Assembly: GCA_031002005.1 (NCBI GenBank)
Contig: CM061921.1
Span: forward strand, 177,886,935 to 177,950,934
DNA from: Vandiemenella viatica
Taxonomy: Eukaryota > Arthropoda > Insecta > Orthoptera > Morabidae
Length of the DNA stretch: 64,000 bases
Direction of reading: 5' to 3'
A program made the position numbers and the translations under genes. The notes under the pieces are model-generated. The model did no database searches. It was not told the DNA's origin and saw only the letters and a list, made by a program, of their open reading frames with translations. Shown one piece after another: positions 53,558 to 64,000 of this stretch. How positions within the stretch are numbered: position 1 is the stretch's first letter; every line of letters begins with the position of its first letter.

Positions 53558-55965
53558 TGGAATAATACTAGGAGGCGACTTCAACTTGCCGTATATTGAC
53601 TGGAGTAATTACGCCCACGTTACTGGTGGCAGGGATAAAATATCCTGTGTGATTATTCTCGACCTTTTCTCAGATCTTAATCTTGAGCAGCTCGTCACTG
53701 AACCAACGCGGTGCAACAACGAAAACGAAAACATTTTAGATATTCTCGTTACAAATAGGCCTGAATTATTTACGGACATTTCTACCACCACGGGAATAAG
53801 TGATCATAAAGCTGTAATTGCTACAGTAAAATTAACAGTCGAGCGCAAAAAGAAAAAAGAAAGGGTCGTTTACAGGTTCGAAAAGGCCCCAAAGGAGAGT
53901 TTAAGAACGTTTTTGAGGGATAAATACATTACCTTTGTAGAAGGAAGAGGCTCGGTTGAAGAGATGTGGCTACGATTCATAAATATAGTCAGGGAAGGTA
54001 TCGACTTACATATACCGAAAAGGACAATCAGGGACGGGAACGATCCCCCGTGGTATACGCGTGAAGTTAAAAGGTTACTTAAAAAGCAAAGGAAGATTCA
54101 TTCACGCTTAAGAAGGACGATGTATAGGAGTGATTTAGAAAAACTAGCTGAGACAAGAGGACAGGTCAAGAATGCGATGCGCGAAGCCTTCAATGACTTT
54201 CGATGCAACTCACTTTCCAAGAGCCTTATTGAAAATCCAAAGAAATTTTGGTCGTATGTAAAAAAAATAGGTGGTTGTGACAACAATATGCCAGTTCTAC
54301 TAAAAGACGGTCGGGAAGTTGATGACAGCCGCGACAAGGCTACCGTATTTAACGCCGAATTTAAAAATTCCTTCACTGACGAAAACATGGAAAACATTCC
54401 CGTTTTTCCACGGCGTGTTGAATTTGAAATGGATCCAGTACAAATTGATAGTGTAGGTATCATAAAACAATTAAAGCTCCTGAAGTGGGGGAAAGCGCCG
54501 GGTCCCGATGGTGTACCAATAAGAGTATTTTCGGAATACGCGGAAGAAATAGAACCATTTCTGTCAGATATATTTCGTAAATCTTTAGAGGAAAGAAAAG
54601 TACCTTCTGACTGGAAAATTGCGCAGGTGATTCCCGTTTTCAAGAAAGGAGATCGGAGAGATCCTAGGAATTATCGTCCGATATCGCTAACATCTGTTTG
54701 CAGTAGAATTCTGGAGCATGTTATATGCTCTAACGTTATGAAGTTTCTAGATGAAAACGAGCTACTTACAGCATACCAACACGGATTTCGGTAGAACCGA
54801 TCATGTGAAACGCAACTGGCTCTATTTTCGCATGATGTAATAAAAGTTATTGATGCGGGATCACAAGTTGATGCTATTTTCTTGGATTTTCAGAAAGCTT
54901 TTGACTGTGTACCACACAACCGACTCTTAGCGAAGATCCGAGCGTACGGTATATCTGATCAGATTTGCGAATGGATACGCCATTTTCTAACTGGTCGGTC
55001 ACAGTATGTCGTTGTAGACGGGGAAGCCTCTTCTAAACTAGATGTTACTTCGGGCGTTCCTCAAGGAAGTGTAATAGGACCACTTCTTTTCTTAATTTTT
55101 TAAACGATCTCGGTGACAACGTTAATTGCAGGATGCAATTTTTTGCTGATGATGCACTTATTTATAGGGAAGTGAGGTGCTCCGACGATTGCTTAGAAAT
55201 TCAGCGCGATCTGGATGTTATTTCGGAGTGGTGCCGTGAATGGCAGCTTACACTTAACTGTAAAAAGTGCAAGGCAATGCACATAAGTAATAAAAAGACC
55301 CCGCTTGCTCAGGAGTAAAAAGTTAACAATTCAGTTGTTGACACTGTAGATTCCCTGAAGTATCTAGGCGTAACAGTACAAAGCAACATGAAATGGGACT
55401 TGCACATAACTTCCGTTGTAGGAAAAGCTAATTCCAAACTACGATTCATAGGACGTATTTTGATAAGTTGTAATGCTCATACAAAGGAAATAGCGTACAA
55501 AACACTAGTGCGTCCGCATTTGGATTACTGTTGTGGAATTTGGGATCCGTATCGCAGGGGATTGATTGACACATTAGAGAAAGTACAGAGAAGAGCAGCT
55601 GGATTCGTGACTGCTAGTTACAGTCCTTACGTAAGTGTCACAGAGCTAATTCGTGGGTTGGGCTGGGATTATTTGGCGGACAGACGACGTCGTTTTCGTT
55701 TGAATTTGCTGGAGAATATGCGAAAATCTTTAAGTTACGAGTGCAACGAAATACTTCTTCCGCCAACCTATTTAGGTCGCAATGACAGGAGGGATAAGAT
55801 TAGAGAAATAAGATGCCGTACTGATTCATTTATGTATTCCTTCTTTCCTCGATCTGTTCGGGATTGGAATGCGCAGAATTAGGATTGGTGCTTAGCACCC
55901 TCTGCCACCCACAGTATTTGTGATTTGCAGAGTATAGATGTAGATGTAGTAGAATACCATTATGG
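53558..55965 (+). mobile_element. CR1/L2-type LINE, second family, 5' truncated
   Basis: Starts in the endonuclease at GGDFNLPYIDW. It ends with GCACCCTCTGCCACCCACAG followed by GAGTATAGATGTAGATGTAG. Its 3' UTR is very short and lacks the SINE-like core found in the sister family. It is related to, but clearly distinct from, the 14.7-17.8 kb and 44.6-46.5 kb LINEs. The scrap at 34618-34930 belongs here. Confidence 0.83.
53563..55882 (+). pseudogene. LINE endonuclease C-terminus and reverse transcriptase
   Basis: A long open frame of 402 codons (53586-54794) covers [57 protein letters not shown] and QHGFR, then a TAG. It continues with LDFQKAFDCVPHNRLLAK, GVPQGSVIGPLLFLIF, QFFADDALIYREV (catalytic FADD) and SLKYLGVTVQSNMKWD. 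The end is YSFFPRSVRDWNAQN and a stop. Only a few lesions (stops at about 54794, 55100 and 55318) break it. Confidence 0.82.
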
Positions 55966-56819
55966 GACCAGGTACGCGGAAACCTTGAAGAGACGGACAG
56001 CAACAGTTATGCCCACCCCACAAGTGACCGAATCAGCTGGGATACAACGGAGTTCGGATACAAGCACCTTTGGCGAAATGTTCGTGTTATTCCGAACAAA
56101 CTCGTTATGCTCCGAAAATGGCGGGATAAGCTGTTGATTGACTGACCAATGAACACCTAATATTAATATTTTGTTCTAACATTCTATTTTGCATGTTCTC
56201 GAGGGAAATTCCGGTCAGAAGAAAACGGCGATTGGTGACGAGAAAAAAAATGGGAGTGGGGAGTGTGCAGCGACACGTTCTGCACTCCGAGAAAGGACAT
56301 CTTGTGCCTGAGAGCTGAAGAGAACGGAGCGACCCGCTCTGACAAGTCTCGATGAGTTCCATTAATGATTAGGCAGTTTCTAAGTCTAAAGTTGGACTCC
56401 GGCTATTATTTGCAGATAGTACCTACACAGTGCATCGAAAATGGTGATATCCTCAGGACCACGTGCAACAGTTAGTGACTTGCATTCTGGAAGCTTCTGG
56501 TTCATTCCGTAGACACCCGTAAAACGACCCGCAAAGTCATTTGCAGAGGTAGAGAAACTCATGTGCCAAACATATATTTTTGAGCTAGCAGAAATATAAT
56601 TCGGTTGAACAATTTGCTAATCATGGACTTTCCATATGATTGTTTTCTTTTAAACTTACATGTGCCAGATATGTTCAGCTGTAATTGTCATTTTTTCAAG
56701 TATAAACGAATTAATAAATTGTAAGGTTTGCAGATATTACATTATGACTCTGTTATCCATATCTTAATGGAAAGTTAACCCTGTTTTTTTTAACTAATTA
56801 TAAAAGGCGCCAAAAAATA
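55966..56819. other. Unassigned sequence
   Basis: No gene recognised. A minus-strand frame at 56105-56362 lacks any domain and overlaps GC-rich, repeat-free sequence. Confidence 0.4.
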
Positions 56820-57899
56820 ATTAACAATCCTGAAACCAACCCCTGATAACCCAGGTAAGCCATTTGTATTAGAACACCTATTTATAAATATAAATGGTAC
56901 TTTCCAACTTTGCCAATATGTGGTTCGATAAGCAGCGTGCAACATTACCCGTCAATAATTAGGATGTTACGTTGAGCACAAAGCGTTAAAACAAGAACGG
57001 TCCTCTGATTCCTGAAGTGGAATGCTATCGTCTGTGGTACGACAAATTGTGTATAAACGAATCTTACTGTCGCACTATTGGAACACTGGATTTAGATTGA
57101 AAGCATATGTTTCCCAAGTCAAAGTAAAAATTTTTGTCTGAAATCCTTCAGCCTACAAGGAACTTCGGTATTTTACATTTTAAAGCAGTCAAAGTGTACC
57201 CAAATGCTCTCTTAAATTCTGATATGTTTGATGCTACTTTTCCATTGGGAGACATTAGTTGGTAGATTCCTTTTACTCGTATCAGATATATAGCAAAATG
57301 CCAAAACAGCTGGTGAGAACGCTAAACTGGTCGTGCCCTTTAAACGAGATAACACGTACCTCAAGCACACCTACAGCGACCATGTCAACACAGATATGAC
57401 TTCAAATAAGTTTAAAAATGTCTTTGGGTACAGCTGGAATGTTATTCATGGTTATTGACAAAGACTGCAGCATGTATCATAGCAGATAGCACAACGGCTT
57501 TGACTTTATCTTAAGTAAATATCCTAGTATACTCTGCAAACAAACAATGGACAAGCTTCGGAGGACACAGAATTTTAACCCTTACTTCTTGTGAAAGAGG
57601 GACCGTTGGATTGTAAGGCTAAAACTCTCAAACATGTGCATGATCCTTTCTATGGTGGCGATGCACTAAGAAAACAACGTGTAGATGAAAAGCTCAAAAA
57701 TTTCGATTTAACTTCTTTTCTGAAGAAATTAAAAACAACACAAATGATTTTGGCTGCACCTATTAATTTGATATGTGGTTTTCAGGAAAATGCGTATGTA
57801 ATACAGCCGAAAAGAAATTATTTCGAAATTTCAGTAGATAAACCATTCGAGTCCACAATCGTATGACATTGGAGTGCACGTTAAACAGAACTCAAAAGA

Positions 57900-58520
57900 A
57901 ATTAATAATAAGATGTCAATCATGGTAAAACGGTCTGATAAAGTTAGCTTTCATCCATTCAGCGTAAATTTTCTAACTGATATCCGGGCATCATAACTTT
58001 CAAATATAAAATTGTATAGTCAATGTGCAAACGTGGAAGCAAACACACGTTGTGTTATACTAGCCAGAAAAGGTTGGTAAGATAGCCTGAACATCTGTTC
58101 AGGGAATTATTAAGGCCAGCGACTGATACGATTGGAAAAGATTTTCTTACCTCAGCGATATGAGCAGCAGTCTCCAGACTTTAGATTTCTTGAAATAACT
58201 TAACAGAGGTGCAAAAGACTACGATCCAGTATATGGTGTCAAAGCAAAGAACGATGTGTTAAACATCTGAAATTTCCCTCTGACTATTAGTGAAAATGTT
58301 ATTTTACTCGATGGTAATGAGTAGGAAAGAATCAAGGATTAATGGAATTGTTGTTTTATTTAATAAAAAAAAAGCCTCTAAAACATACGAAAAACGACTT
58401 GTCAAAATATATTGAAGTATTAACTACTGGAGTTCCCACAGAATTTATTACAACCCATTCAAACCAGTTTTAAAAGTTCGCAGTGTCAAATATAAAAATA
58501 TAATTTCTCAATGGCTTTAG
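57900..58520 (+). pseudogene. Polinton-associated protein relic (unnamed family)
   Basis: Contains KDYDPVYGVKAKNDVLNI, then NFPLTISENVILLDGNE, GLMELLFYLIKKK (across frames) and, at the end, KYKNIIS. In relatives this order is YG(V)Y...IGN...I...N.I......GTPGLWELL...KYKNIISPLF, found directly ahead of integrase or polymerase genes in Polinton-like elements. Its role (perhaps a minor virion protein) is not known to me. Confidence 0.45.
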
Positions 58521-58749
58521 GGCGCATCGACAGCGTGGTCATTAGCGCATGTCTCAACTTTGTCGCCACTAGGGTTCTCGTCTGCTTTCACTGTAAATGA
58601 GGAAATATGTCTGTAGGGATGATCCAAATGAACTTGCTGAATTATTGATGTTACTTACAGCGTCGATATCAGCAGGACATACATCGCACCGGAAATTATA
58701 TCAGTGACTGAAGAACTTAGTGAAAGAGGTGTTATGCAGCAACATGGTT

Positions 58750-59060
58750 CAAGTTGTAGCAAAGCTCCACAATCTGGCGAGAAGGAATTTCCACAGAAGG
58801 CGTGTAATAATCATAGGGACTTGATGAGTTATGGCAAGCGGGTATAGTGGAAATGATAACAATGGTTACAAGTACATACTGATGGTGACTGATACATATT
58901 CAAAGTGTGTATATGCCCTATCAATCAAGGAAAAGACAGGCAGTGTTGTTATGGAAGCCAAAGACAACGGATAAGAATTTTACAAATCAAAGCTTAACAT
59001 GCACATGACTGCCGATGGTATTTATCACTGCTCAATATATAATCTCCCAGGAATATTAAG
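58750..59060 (+). pseudogene. Polinton-type (rve) integrase relic
   Basis: VVAKLHNLARRNFHRRRVII leads to LDELWQAGIVEM (first aspartate zone: relatives have DLVDM). After a frameshift comes NDNNGYKYILMVTDTYSKCV (catalytic aspartate in TDTYSK) and SIKEKTGSVVMEA. Then DNG, a stop and EFYKSK mark the second aspartate motif (TDNGKEFY in relatives). The glutamate region is lost. The family is shared by Polintons and related F54H12.3-like elements. Confidence 0.65.
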
Positions 59061-59329
59061 ACTACTACTCTAGTTTGTGATCAAATTAGAATCAAAGAAA
59101 ACCCCTGAAAATTATTTACTTAAATTTATTAAAAGTAATGATTTTACAGAATCATTTTATCAGCAAGAAATTCAACTAACAAAACATTCAAATACATTTC
59201 TGGTCTGGAGGAACGAGAAGGAAGAATACGTCACTGGTGAAGTTGCTAGGCCTTGATAAATCACATACCTCATGGCTACGTGTAATTTATTAGAGTAACG
59301 TAATGGGTTTCTTTTTCAAATATATTACA

Positions 59330-59760
59330 CCAGTAGGAAAAACATAATACTAAAAAATTTATACAATATAATGCAGAATAATGAATATTTTTTGTCTTAA
59401 CATATAAAACTTAATATCTAAAAAATCTAATACAGAGCTTCAGAAAACACTTAATATTATTGTTTGCGTAAACCAAGATACTCAGATATGACACATAACA
59501 CTGAAAAAAATTTATACAATGCATTACAGTGCATTACAATCACGATTTTTTTTTTCTTTCAAATTTTTATACATTAGTCAAAAAATAATTTAAAAAGTCG
59601 CTGTAGTGTGTAACAAAGACTGAATTTCTTCGAACTTGTAATTATTATAATGCATTACAAGCATTTACATTGCATCTTAGATTTTTTGTCTTCAAACATA
59701 AAACTATAACTAAATTACAGTTAACTAACGGAAAAAAAACTTCAATTCTTTGAACAGCTC
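59330..59760. repeat. Degenerate AT-rich tandem repeats
   Basis: Related phrases recur about every 140-160 bases: AAAAATTTATACAAT, then TGCATTACA or TAATGCAG, then TTTTTTGTCTT followed by AACATA(T)AAAACTTAAT. About three copies can be read (59350, 59505 and 59645). They lie next to the Polinton relic and may be subterminal repeats or simple local duplications. Confidence 0.4.
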
Positions 59761-59879
59761 ACAACTGGACGTATGACACTCACCAAGCAATAGCTGACCA
59801 CTATTGGTTTCTTTTTTTAACACTTTGTGGACTCATCAGGATACTCAGACAAACAACAGCAGAGGCCAGAAACACCATC

Positions 59880-62470
59880 AGAAAAACGAAAAGAGAAGGA
59901 TGGAGAATATTCTGCTCCAGCATCAAATACGCCATTCCGGAGCAGAAAATTGCGATGTTTAGGCGGCAAGGGGTAATCCACTAACAGCATCTATACAGAT
60001 GATAAATTGGCAGAAACAACAGGAGCCCAATGAAACCAGAGACCCATTCTTCAGTATGTCTGAAGTCTGAGCTCGAATGCGCCATAAAGAAGGACGATAA
60101 GGCTCCAGGCATTGATAGGATCACTTACTCCACGATGAAAACCTTCCTCAAACTGACAAACATAAAATCCTAAGCCTCTTCAACGACATGATGAACACAT
60201 CCTACGTTCTTGAATCGTGCAGAAATATCGTAATTGTTTCAGTACTAAACCCTAAGAGGAATAGGAGTGACGCATCCTCTTATCATCCCATATCCTTAAT
60301 TCCTTGGCCAAATTAATGTGCACAATGATCAATAACAGGATGGAATGGCACACAGAACACCATCGAAGACTCGATTGCCGCACAATGGGATTCCGTAAAA
60401 GTTTCAGACAATGGACACCATTAGTACACCGGTTACGAATATTCAACTGAGCTTTGTCAGAAACAACTACCTTCAAGCAACATTCCTAGATATAAAAGAC
60501 GCCTACAACAACCTCCAAATTAATATCCTAAGGGAAACAATGGAAGAGATGAAACTACCCAACAAATTGATATCTTGATGCTGCAATTACCGTTCAAACA
60601 GAGTGAATATTATACAAATGGCAGAACGGAAGACGATCGTCCGACATGTTTACCAGGGCATTCCACAGGGTGACCCTCCTCAACATATACACGACTAAGT
60701 TGTGCATCGACCTGGTGGTGACCTTCCTTCATTCGTGGACGATTCTGTCATATATGTCTCCCATTCAGACAAAAGGAAAAATTAATTCTAGAATCCCCAG
60801 TAATAGCAATTCTAGAAAAGGCGAGACAGATAGGGATAGAGCTGACGATAAAACGAAAGAAAAATTTGCAACTTCTCTGACAGGCATTATCAAGAAAGTG
60901 AGTTTAAAATAAGTGTTAATGGCATAGCCATGGAAAAGGTAAAGTTCCTTGGAATATGGCCCGATTCCAAGCTCACTTGGCGTACACATATCATAGACGT
61001 GAGGGTTGCATCGTTATCGCGAATAAATACGCTGAAAGCCCTTGCATCGTTGAGTTGGGGAGCTGGTCTTCGCTTACTACACAGTGTGTACTACAGCGTA
61101 GTGAGGAGTAGACTCGATTACGGGGGATTTCTTTATGACAACGGCTGCAAAAACCTGCTAAAGAATCTTGGCACCTTACAAGCAGCGGCACTGAGGATGA
61201 TAGGCGGTTTTACTAAAACCACTACAGCGGCGAATGATGTGGAAACAGTAACTCCTCCTCCATATCTACGTAGAGATACTAGCACGTGAGATTCGAAGGA
61301 AATCCTCAGACCTTCACAAAATGCCAAGACTGGTAACTTTCAGGCAGCTAACAAATCAGTGGAGTATTCACACTGTAGAAATCAACGAGAAGGAACCGTG
61401 GCAAAAAGTGGACTCATCCTCTCGTGTTTACCCCACCCTGTCATCAAATCAGTCAAAGGGGAAATATTGTAATCAGGGGGAAGCAAAACAAAAGTGATCA
61501 ATACAAGGTGCAAAGGCTGGCTCCAAATATTCATGGAAGGATCACAGGCGGGGGAGGAGGCTTATATGGCAGCCTTTGTTGATCCGATAGGTGAGGTCCT
61601 TAAAACATTTCTACAAACGGACCAGTTTCAGAATTTCTCGCCAGAATTATTTGCCATCCTAAAATGGGTACAATATGCTCAAAAGACAGATCAAAAGAAC
61701 GCAGTTATCTGTTCCGATTCTCAAAGTGCCTTACAAGCAATTTTTGGTATCCTCAGAGGTAATGTCAAAAACTACATAGCATAACAAGTAGAAAGAGAAA
61801 TAACTAAATCAACAGCAAAAGTTATAGACGTGAGGTTACTGTGGGCGCCAGGTGATGAAATGGCTGATAGGTTAGCCAAGGAGCAGTTAGCTGCCACAGA
61901 AAAGGTGGACACTTCAATACCTTACTTAGACCTTAGACTCTTCGCGTGGCGGGTGAGCGGTTACGTTCTGGCCTCGCATTCGGGAGGACGCGGGTTCAAA
62001 TCCCCGTTCGGGCATCCAGATTTGGGCTTTCCATGGTTTCCCCAAATCACTCCAGGCGAATGCCGGGATGCTTCCTTCAAAAGTCCATGGCCGAATTCCT
62101 CCCCGTTACTTCTCCCCAGTCCCATCCCGCCTCTAATGACCTCGACGTCGACGAGACGTAAAGCCATATGTAAACAAAAGGGTCAATCTTGATGACGAAC
62201 GAATGGGAAAAGAGATGGCAAAACGACAAGGGCGCAAAAGGAATATGGCATCGAGCTATGTGTAATAAAAATGAAAAAAAGCCTTGGTATGACTCAAAAG
62301 AGATGCGCAGAAGGAAGATCATTTTGATTAACAGACTACGCACAGGTATGCCCTCCTAAAAGATAAAAAAAATACGTCATGAAAATTGTGGAGTCGCCGA
62401 TATGGCTCGATGTGGTATAGTAGAGGATATATACTCAGATGTGAAGCATACAGTGAGATTAGAAAAGTGC
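59880..62470 (+). pseudogene. LINE reverse transcriptase and RNase H, many frameshifts
   Basis: RT pieces are RNTIRKTKREGWRIFCSSI, KKDDKAPGIDRITYSTMKTF, IQLSFVRNNYLQATFLDIKD, GIPQGDP and SFVDDSVIYVSH (catalytic FVDD). Then come KFLGIWPDSKLTWRTHI and VRSRLDYGGFLYDN. RNase H is visible in FMEGSQAGEEAYMAAFVD, NFSPELFAILKWVQ, VICSDSQSALQAI and APGDEMADRLAKEQL, with D, E and D residues. Past the SINE, EWEKRWQNDKGAKG and KPWYDSKEMRRRKIILINRL form the typical C-terminal block. At least eight breaks disable it. Confidence 0.72.
61941..62182 (+). mobile_element. tRNA-derived core-SINE, complete, plus strand
   Basis: Best plus-strand example of the family. The head is CGTGGCGGGTGAGCGGTTAC (box A) and GGGTTCAAATCCCCG (box B). 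The core is CATCCAGATTTGGGCTTTCC and on to GCCGGGATGCTTCCTT. The tail is TAATGACCTCGACGTCGACG, then AGACGTAAAGCC and an A-rich end. Only the core resembles the LINE 3' UTRs in this window. It inserted between the RNase H and the C-terminal block of the LINE. The target duplication is unclear. Confidence 0.88.
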
Positions 62471-63039
62471 TAATAGAAAAATCCTTAAAAATCTCTGAAA
62501 ACTGACCTATCCTCTCCATGCACAAATGCGGTAAATACAATATACAAGTATGTCGCAAAAATCAAAGTTTTCATATAAAGCTCAAGAAACTCACCCTATA
62601 GTTATTGGCGAGATTTTCCCAAGGTTAATTAAAAAAAAAAAAAACTGAAATTCGACAAAGCTTGAAGTGATTGGAAGCCGTAATATCACCTGGTGGAGAT
62701 CCCACCACATCCATCCACTGCAGGTCAGGATCAAAATAAGTAAAAACAAAGGAGACACAATTTTTAGGGAAAAAAGAACCATGAAAAGATTCCAGGAAAT
62801 ACAAAAGTGCAGCGAAATCGGCATCGGAAAGATTCTGCGGCAATTTTGGCGAACTAAAACGAACGGTGATCAAGACGGGCACTGACTGACAAATATGTGA
62901 GACGCAGGCGACTGGAGCAAAGTTTATGTAGGTTATCGTATGCTGGATTCAGCGTTACGTATTGCTCTATGAGCGGCGTCGCTTGAGTGGGTCAAATTTC
63001 TTTATAAAATACTTTTACTGTCTCACATAAAGGAATATA

Positions 63040-64000
63040 CACTAATGACCAAAAACATTATGGACACTGCCACCGCTAAATTGAAAGCCGTCTGGTGATG
63101 TTGGGAGTAGGTTACGGTAAACAAAAAATCCACTGACATAAGTAACTCTGACAAAGGTCAGATTGTTATCGCCAAACCTCTGGAAAGGAGCATCTCGGAA
63201 ACGGCGAGATCGGTCGATCGGTCGGCTGTTTGGGTATTACTGTAGTTGAAGTGGTTGAAGGACGGTGAAACCACGAGTAAGCGACAAGGTGGTGGACGTT
63301 CACGCCTCATCGCAGAACGTAGAGATCGAAGATTTCCCCGCTCTTAAAGGTAAGGATATGGTGCGATCGGTGGCAGATCTGAGGGCAGAGTAAAATAAAG
63401 GTGCAGGCACAAGAATGCACCGTTCAGGGCGTATTGTTGAACATGGGGATCCGCAGCAGGTGAGGTGGCCCATACGTGTTCCCATGCTGACACTACATCG
63501 TCAATTAGTTTCCAGTTGGCACGAGATTATTGAGATTCGACTGTGGATTAGTGAAAAGGTTCCGCCTGGTCGCATGAATCAGGTTTCTTGTTACTCCAGA
63601 TCGATGCTCGTGTCTTTTAGGCGAATGGCTGCTCAAAACATGCACTCGTCATTTAAATGCCGGTAGGGCAGTGTTATGCTATAGAAGACATTCACCTGGG
63701 TCTTCGTGGAACTTGAGGTAATGATCTGTTGACTACTGAAAATTATTGCGGACCACGTTTTATGTCTTTCCACGACGGCGATGGCATTTCCAGCAGGATA
63801 ACTGTCCGTTATCATGCTGCAGTGGTCTGATGTCTGGCTACCAAACCCAATAGAAACCACTGGCCTCTAATTTAACGGAACTGTGTGACCTGTGTGTAGA
63901 TGTTTGTTGCCAGACACCTCCAGGAACCTAACAAGGAATTGTCAAATACATGTCACTCCGAATCGCTGCTTTTTTCGTTCCAATGGTGGACGAACGCGTA
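63040..64000 (+). mobile_element. Tc1/mariner-superfamily transposon relic, right end outside window
   Basis: The left end CTAATGACCAAAAACATTAT then GGACACTGCC resembles the ends of arthropod Tc1/mariner elements. The transposase relic reads KGQIVIAKPLERSISETARS (HTH), LKWLKDGETTSKRQGGGRSR and, near 63780, the remains of MAFPAG/FQQDN, the second catalytic motif, in mixed frames. Stops are numerous. The right end lies beyond 64000. Confidence 0.65.

Larger units (their letters stand above)
56820..59250 (+). mobile_element. Polinton/Maverick relic C: integrase and an associated structural gene
   Basis: The plus strand carries a relic of a Polinton-associated gene (about 57900-58520) and an rve-type integrase (about 58750-59060). 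Upstream, 57020-57870 contains open stretches (57591-57866) that are probably part of the same element but are not identified. Terminal repeats were not found. It is in the opposite orientation to relics A and B. Confidence 0.55.
59870..62900 (+). mobile_element. I-like LINE with RNase H, interrupted by a SINE
   Basis: Contains reverse transcriptase, RNase H and a C-terminal region in the order typical of I-group or related LINEs. The A-rich run at 62629-62642 and conserved-looking text up to about 62880 are part of its 3' region or an adjoining element. A core-SINE interrupts it at 61941-62182. The start is not defined. Confidence 0.7.

Noticed and set aside
61945..62016. Possible tRNA gene
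   Set aside because: Box A and box B are good, but the same head with the same downstream core and A-tail occurs several times in the window, so it is a SINE head.
1..64000. CRISPR arrays, operons, ribosome binding sites, rRNA genes
   Set aside because: The window is eukaryotic, with spliced exons and transposons. No regular spacer-repeat arrays or rRNA-like sequence were seen.

Overview
This window is animal, almost certainly insect, nuclear DNA. It is AT-rich, gene-poor and packed with decayed transposable elements. The one host gene I recognise is argininosuccinate synthase (ASS), read on the minus strand. Coding exon 1 is 42572-42682, exon 2 is 42119-42187 and exon 3 is 9686-9931. All three join in phase 0. 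Intron 1 is 384 bp. Intron 2 is about 32.2 kb, so half of the window lies inside one intron. Later exons were not found and should lie beyond the left edge. The repeat families (tRNA-headed SINEs with a CATCC...GGGATG core, LINEs ending in GCACCCTC...GAGTATAGATGTAG, Tc1-like and hAT elements) look like those of large polyneopteran genomes such as grasshoppers. That host guess is from memory of repeat style and is only moderately secure.

Layout, left to right. 1-4.8 kb: a minus-strand LINE (PHD finger, coiled coil, SGNH esterase-like ORF1, endonuclease) broken up by a hAT element (578-1455, TIRs and 8-bp TSD), a DDE transposon that itself carries an insertion, and a plus-strand LINE tail. 6.4-7.2 and 10.7-12.5 kb: two relics of one RTE-like LINE 5' region. 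The second is interrupted by a SINE and by a complete Tc1-like element, and the first copy supplies the empty site. 9.7-9.9 kb: ASS exon 3. 14.7-17.8 kb: a nearly intact minus-strand CR1/L2-type LINE. 17.8-23.1 kb: a hAT transposase gene interrupted by a SINE and by a 3.17-kb LINE with an 11-bp target duplication. 24.6-29.2 kb: Polinton/Maverick relic with DNA polymerase B and a capsid-like protein. 31.7-34.9 kb: SINEs and nested LINE scraps. 36.9-39.8 kb: a Penelope-like element flanked by exact-length 884-bp inverted arms and carrying hammerhead-like motifs. 42.1-42.8 kb: ASS exons 1-2 and a CpG-rich candidate 5' region.

Upstream of ASS: 43.2-47.9 kb is an RTE-like LINE split in frame by a CR1/L2 LINE. 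48.7-49.4 kb is a second Polinton capsid-like relic. 50.2-51.4 kb is a Tc1 relic containing a 255-bp hAT MITE. 52.3-53.4 kb is a Tc1-like element with both TIRs. 53.6-56.0 kb is another LINE family. 56.8-59.3 kb is a third Polinton relic with integrase. 59.9-62.9 kb is an I-like LINE with RNase H, interrupted by a SINE. 63.0-64.0 kb is a mariner/Tc1 relic.

Nothing here is an operon or a multi-gene host system. The biological story is an essential metabolic gene whose intron has accumulated layer upon layer of mobile DNA. The most interesting points are a sequence core shared by a SINE family and a LINE 3' UTR, the symmetric Penelope element with ribozyme-like ends, and Polinton relics in three places.
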